Below, in pieces: positions 5,684 through 8,003 of a stretch of 8,003 nucleotides of DNA. This DNA is from Acidobacteriota bacterium. GTDB taxonomy: Bacteria; Acidobacteriota; Terriglobia; Terriglobales; SCQP01. The stretch is from assembly GCA_021823305.1 (NCBI GenBank), contig JAKAOE010000065.1, positions 1-8,003 on the forward strand, written 5' to 3'. The notes under the pieces are model-generated. The model did not search any database and was not told the origin of the DNA. It saw only the letters and a list, made by a program, of their open reading frames with translations. Numbering within the stretch: the first letter of the stretch is position 1; each line of letters begins with the position of its first letter. The translations under genes and the position numbers were made by a program.

Positions 5684-7534
5684 GTGCGGCGGAAATTCCT
5701 CGACGAAGTCGCGCAGCGCGTGATCGTGGGCGATGGCGCCATGGGCACCATGCTCTACGCCCGCGGCATGTTCATCAACCGCAGCTACGACGAGCTCAAC
5801 CTGTCGGCGGCGGCGGTGGTGAAGGAGATTCACCAGGTCTATGCCCACGCCGGCGCCGAGATTCTCGAGACCAACACCTTCGGCGCCAACGCCGTGGCGC
5901 TGGAGAAGTACGGGCTGCGCGAGCAGGTGGCGCGCATCAACCGCGCCGGCGTGGAATTGGCGCGCGCCTGCGCCGGCGACGATCTCTGGGTGGCGGGCGC
6001 GATCGGGCCGCTGGGCGTCTACCTCGAGCCGCTGGGCAAGCTCAGCTTCGCCGAGGCGCGCGCGGCGTTCCAGGAACAGGCCGAGGCGCTGGCGGCGGCG
6101 GGCGCGGACCTGCTGATGCTCGAAACCTTCGGCCAGGTGGCCGAGCTGCGCGAGGCGCTGGCGGCGGTGCGCGCCGCCTGCACCCTCCCGGTGGTGGCGC
6201 AGATCACGATTGACGACGAGGGCCGCGCGCTCGACGGCACGCCGGCGGCGGACGCGGCGCGCCGGCTGGACGAATGGGGCGCCGACGTGATCGGCATCAA
6301 CTGCAGCGGCGGGCCGGTGGGCATGCTGGAGGCGCTGGAACAGATGGCGCAGGCGACGTCGCGCCCGCTCATCGCCCAGCCCAACGCCGGCAAGCCGCGC
6401 AGCGTCGAGGGCCGCAACCTCTATATGGTGTCGCCCGAGTACCTGGCCGACTACGCCCGCCAGTTCATCGCCGCCGGCGCCAAGGTGGTGGGCGGCTGCT
6501 GTGGCACCACGCCCGAGCACATCAAGTGGATCCGCAACTACGTGCGCTCGACCTCGCCCGGCAAGCGCCGCGTGGCGGTGGCCACCGCCGCCCGGCCCGG
6601 CATCGCGGCGCGCGAGCCGGTCCCTGCGGCCGAGCGCTCGGCGCTGGGCCGCAAGCTCGCCGAGGGCCGCTTCGTCACCCTGGTCGAGATCCTGCCGCCG
6701 CGCGGCAGCGATGCCAGCCGCGAGCTGCGCAGCGCCGCCTTTTTCGAGCAGCACGGCGCCGACGCGATCAATATCCCCGACGGCCCGCGCGCCAACGCCC
6801 GCATGTCCAACCAGGCGCTGGCGGTCATGATGCGCGCCCGGCTGGCCATCGAGCCGGTGCTGCACTACTGCTGCCGCGACCGCAACGTGATCTCGATGCA
6901 GAGCGACCTGCTGGGCGGCGACGCGCTCGGGCTGCGCAACCTGATCCTGATCACCGGCGACCCGCCCAAGCTGGGCAACTACCCCGACGCCACGGCGGTG
7001 TTCGACGTCGACGCCATCGGGCTCACCAACCTGGTGCACAACCTCAATCGCGGCCTCGACCTCGGCGGCAACGCGGTCGGCGGCCAGACCAGCTTCCTGA
7101 TCGGCGTCGGCGCCAATCCGGGCGCGGTGAACTATGAAGAGGAGCTGCGCCGCTACCGTTGGAAGGTGGAGGCCGGCGCCGATTACGTCGTCACCCAGCC
7201 GGTGTTCGATCTCGCCCTGCTCGATCGCTTCCTGGCCGACACCGCCGCGCACCGCATCCCGCTGATCGCCGGCATCTGGCCGCTCACCAGCCTGCGCCAG
7301 GCCGAGTTCATGCAGAACGAGTTGCGTGTGCAGGTGCCCGAGGCGGTGCTGGAGCGCATGCGCGGCGCGCGCGGCGGCGACGCCGCCAAGGCCGAGGGGC
7401 TGGCGATCGCCGAGGAAATGGTGCGCGGGCTGCGCGGCCGCGCCGCCGGGGTGCAGATCAGCGTGCTGGGGCGCGACGAGGCGGCGGCGGCGCTGCTGCG
7501 CGCGGCGCGCGGCCCCGAGGTGGGCGGCGCGTGA
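5684..7534 (+). CDS. Bifunctional homocysteine S-methyltransferase / methylenetetrahydrofolate reductase (YitJ type)
   Basis: The 616-residue fusion is close in length to Bacillus subtilis YitJ. The N-terminal domain (about 1-285) is a zinc-dependent homocysteine methyltransferase barrel: GDGAMGT (16-22), ETNTFGAN (62-69), GINCSGGP with ligand Cys207, and [13 protein letters not shown] with Cys272 and Cys273, giving the full Cys...CysCys site. After a linker (about 286-328), the C-terminal domain is a flavin-dependent MTHFR barrel: EILPPRG (335-341, containing the catalytic Glu), LHYCCRDRN (393-401), [10 protein letters not shown] (420-429), GVGANPG (474-480) and TQPVFD (504-509). The MTHFR half makes 5-methyl-THF from 5,10-methylene-THF; the other half would transfer a methyl group to homocysteine to form methionine. 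No B12-binding module is present, so the methyl donor of the first half is uncertain; it may act with a separate cobalamin protein. GTG start; the stop overlaps the next start (GTGA, 7531-7534). Confidence 0.93.
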   Translation: MRRKFLDEVAQRVIVGDGAMGTMLYARGMFINRSYDELNLSAAAVVKEIHQVYAHAGAEILETNTFGANAVALEKYGLREQVARINRAGVELARACAGDDLWVAGAIGPLGVYLEPLGKLSFAEARAAFQEQAEALAAAGADLLMLETFGQVAELREALAAVRAACTLPVVAQITIDDEGRALDGTPAADAARRLDEWGADVIGINCSGGPVGMLEALEQMAQATSRPLIAQPNAGKPRSVEGRNLYMVSPEYLADYARQFIAAGAKVVGGCCGTTPEHIKWIRNYVRSTSPGKRRVAVATAARPGIAAREPVPAAERSALGRKLAEGRFVTLVEILPPRGSDASRELRSAAFFEQHGADAINIPDGPRANARMSNQALAVMMRARLAIEPVLHYCCRDRNVISMQSDLLGGDALGLRNLILITGDPPKLGNYPDATAVFDVDAIGLTNLVHNLNRGLDLGGNAVGGQTSFLIGVGANPGAVNYEEELRRYRWKVEAGADYVVTQPVFDLALLDRFLADTAAHRIPLIAGIWPLTSLRQAEFMQNELRVQVPEAVLERMRGARGGDAAKAEGLAIAEEMVRGLRGRAAGVQISVLGRDEAAAALLRAARGPEVGGA

Positions 7535-8001
7535 TCTTCGCCGACTGGCGCGCCTTCCTGCCCGAGCGCGCCGCGCTGCGCCGCCGCGGCCAACGCCTGG
7601 TGTTCACCAACGGCTGCTTCGACCTGCTCCATCCCGGCCATATCCAGACGCTCGAGGCGGCGCGCGCGTTCGGCGACCGGCTGCTGGTGGCGATCAATAC
7701 CGACGCCGGCGTGCGCCGCGCCAAAGGCGCCGGCCGTCCCGTGGTGCCGCAGGCGGAGCGCGCCGAGGTGCTCGACGGGTTGGAGATGGTCGACTACGTC
7801 ACGCTGTTCGACGCCGATACGCCGCTGGAATTGATCCAGGCGATCCTGCCCGACGTGCTGGTCAAGGGCGCCGATTGGGGCCCCGGCCAGGTCGTCGGCG
7901 AGCCCGAGGTGCTCGCCGCCGGCGGCCGCGTCGAGCGCATCCCGCTCGCCCCCGGCTTCTCCACCACCGCCCTCATCGCCGCCGCCCGGCGCACCGGCTG
8001 A
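7531..8001 (+). CDS. rfaE2: D-glycero-beta-D-manno-heptose 1-phosphate adenylyltransferase
   Basis: This 156-residue nucleotidyltransferase corresponds to the C-terminal domain of E. coli HldE and transfers AMP from ATP to heptose 1-phosphate, giving ADP-heptose for the lipopolysaccharide inner core. The signature [17 protein letters not shown] spans 26-42, with the catalytic HxGH at 34-37. INTD (55-58), the [13 protein letters not shown] segment (69-81), [10 protein letters not shown] (107-116) and a terminal GFSTTALI (142-149) match the RfaE2 group rather than glycerol-3-phosphate cytidylyltransferase or RibF. It lacks the sugar-kinase domain, so that activity must be encoded elsewhere. The GTG start at 7531 overlaps the preceding stop and is preceded by GAGGTG (7517-7522). 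Its presence implies a Gram-negative envelope. The TGA at 7999-8001 is complete. Confidence 0.93.
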   Translation: MIFADWRAFLPERAALRRRGQRLVFTNGCFDLLHPGHIQTLEAARAFGDRLLVAINTDAGVRRAKGAGRPVVPQAERAEVLDGLEMVDYVTLFDADTPLELIQAILPDVLVKGADWGPGQVVGEPEVLAAGGRVERIPLAPGFSTTALIAAARRTG

Positions 8002-8003
8002 CC

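Overview
The window is about 70% G+C and looks chromosomal, most likely from an acidobacterium (phylum Acidobacteriota). The best marker is a PadR-family repressor gene overlapping the gene for a very long two-module MacB/FtsX-type permease. This pairing is the hallmark of the acidobacterial duplicated orphan permease (ADOP) family. I ran no database search, so the taxonomy is inferred.

Layout. Positions 1-785 are read leftwards. They hold a ribbon-helix-helix antitoxin of the VapB/FitA type (cut by the left edge, toxin gene presumably beyond it), a 21-bp palindrome just upstream of it, and a MmcQ/YjbR-family gene broken by a 114-bp insertion. Positions 786-884 are a divergent control region with two near-identical palindromes 22 bp apart. 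From 885 everything is read rightwards: padR, the ADOP permease (ATGA overlap), a 193-bp gap, then lysS (lysyl-tRNA synthetase), a bifunctional homocysteine S-methyltransferase/methylenetetrahydrofolate reductase, and rfaE2 (heptose-1-phosphate adenylyltransferase). The last three are packed as an apparent operon with a 2-bp gap and a GTGA overlap.

The most striking content is a short interspersed repeat present three times in the same orientation. Copy 1 (610-723) disrupts yjbR and copy 3 (3983-4135) fills the lysS leader. Copy 2 (1907-2020) sits in frame inside the permease gene and adds 38 residues to an extracytoplasmic domain. Copies 1 and 3 are identical apart from a 39-bp hairpin-bearing block present only in copy 3; copy 2 is diverged. 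All lengths are multiples of three (114, 114, 153), and the element begins with a long nested hairpin. It resembles in concept the Rickettsia palindromic elements, which insert in frame into proteins, but I do not recognise it as a named family.

How the genes work together. PadR probably represses its own promoter and the downstream permease through the tandem palindromes. The antitoxin probably autoregulates through its own palindrome. The lysS operon is housekeeping (translation, methionine/folate metabolism, lipopolysaccharide core precursor) with no obvious link to padR-ADOP.
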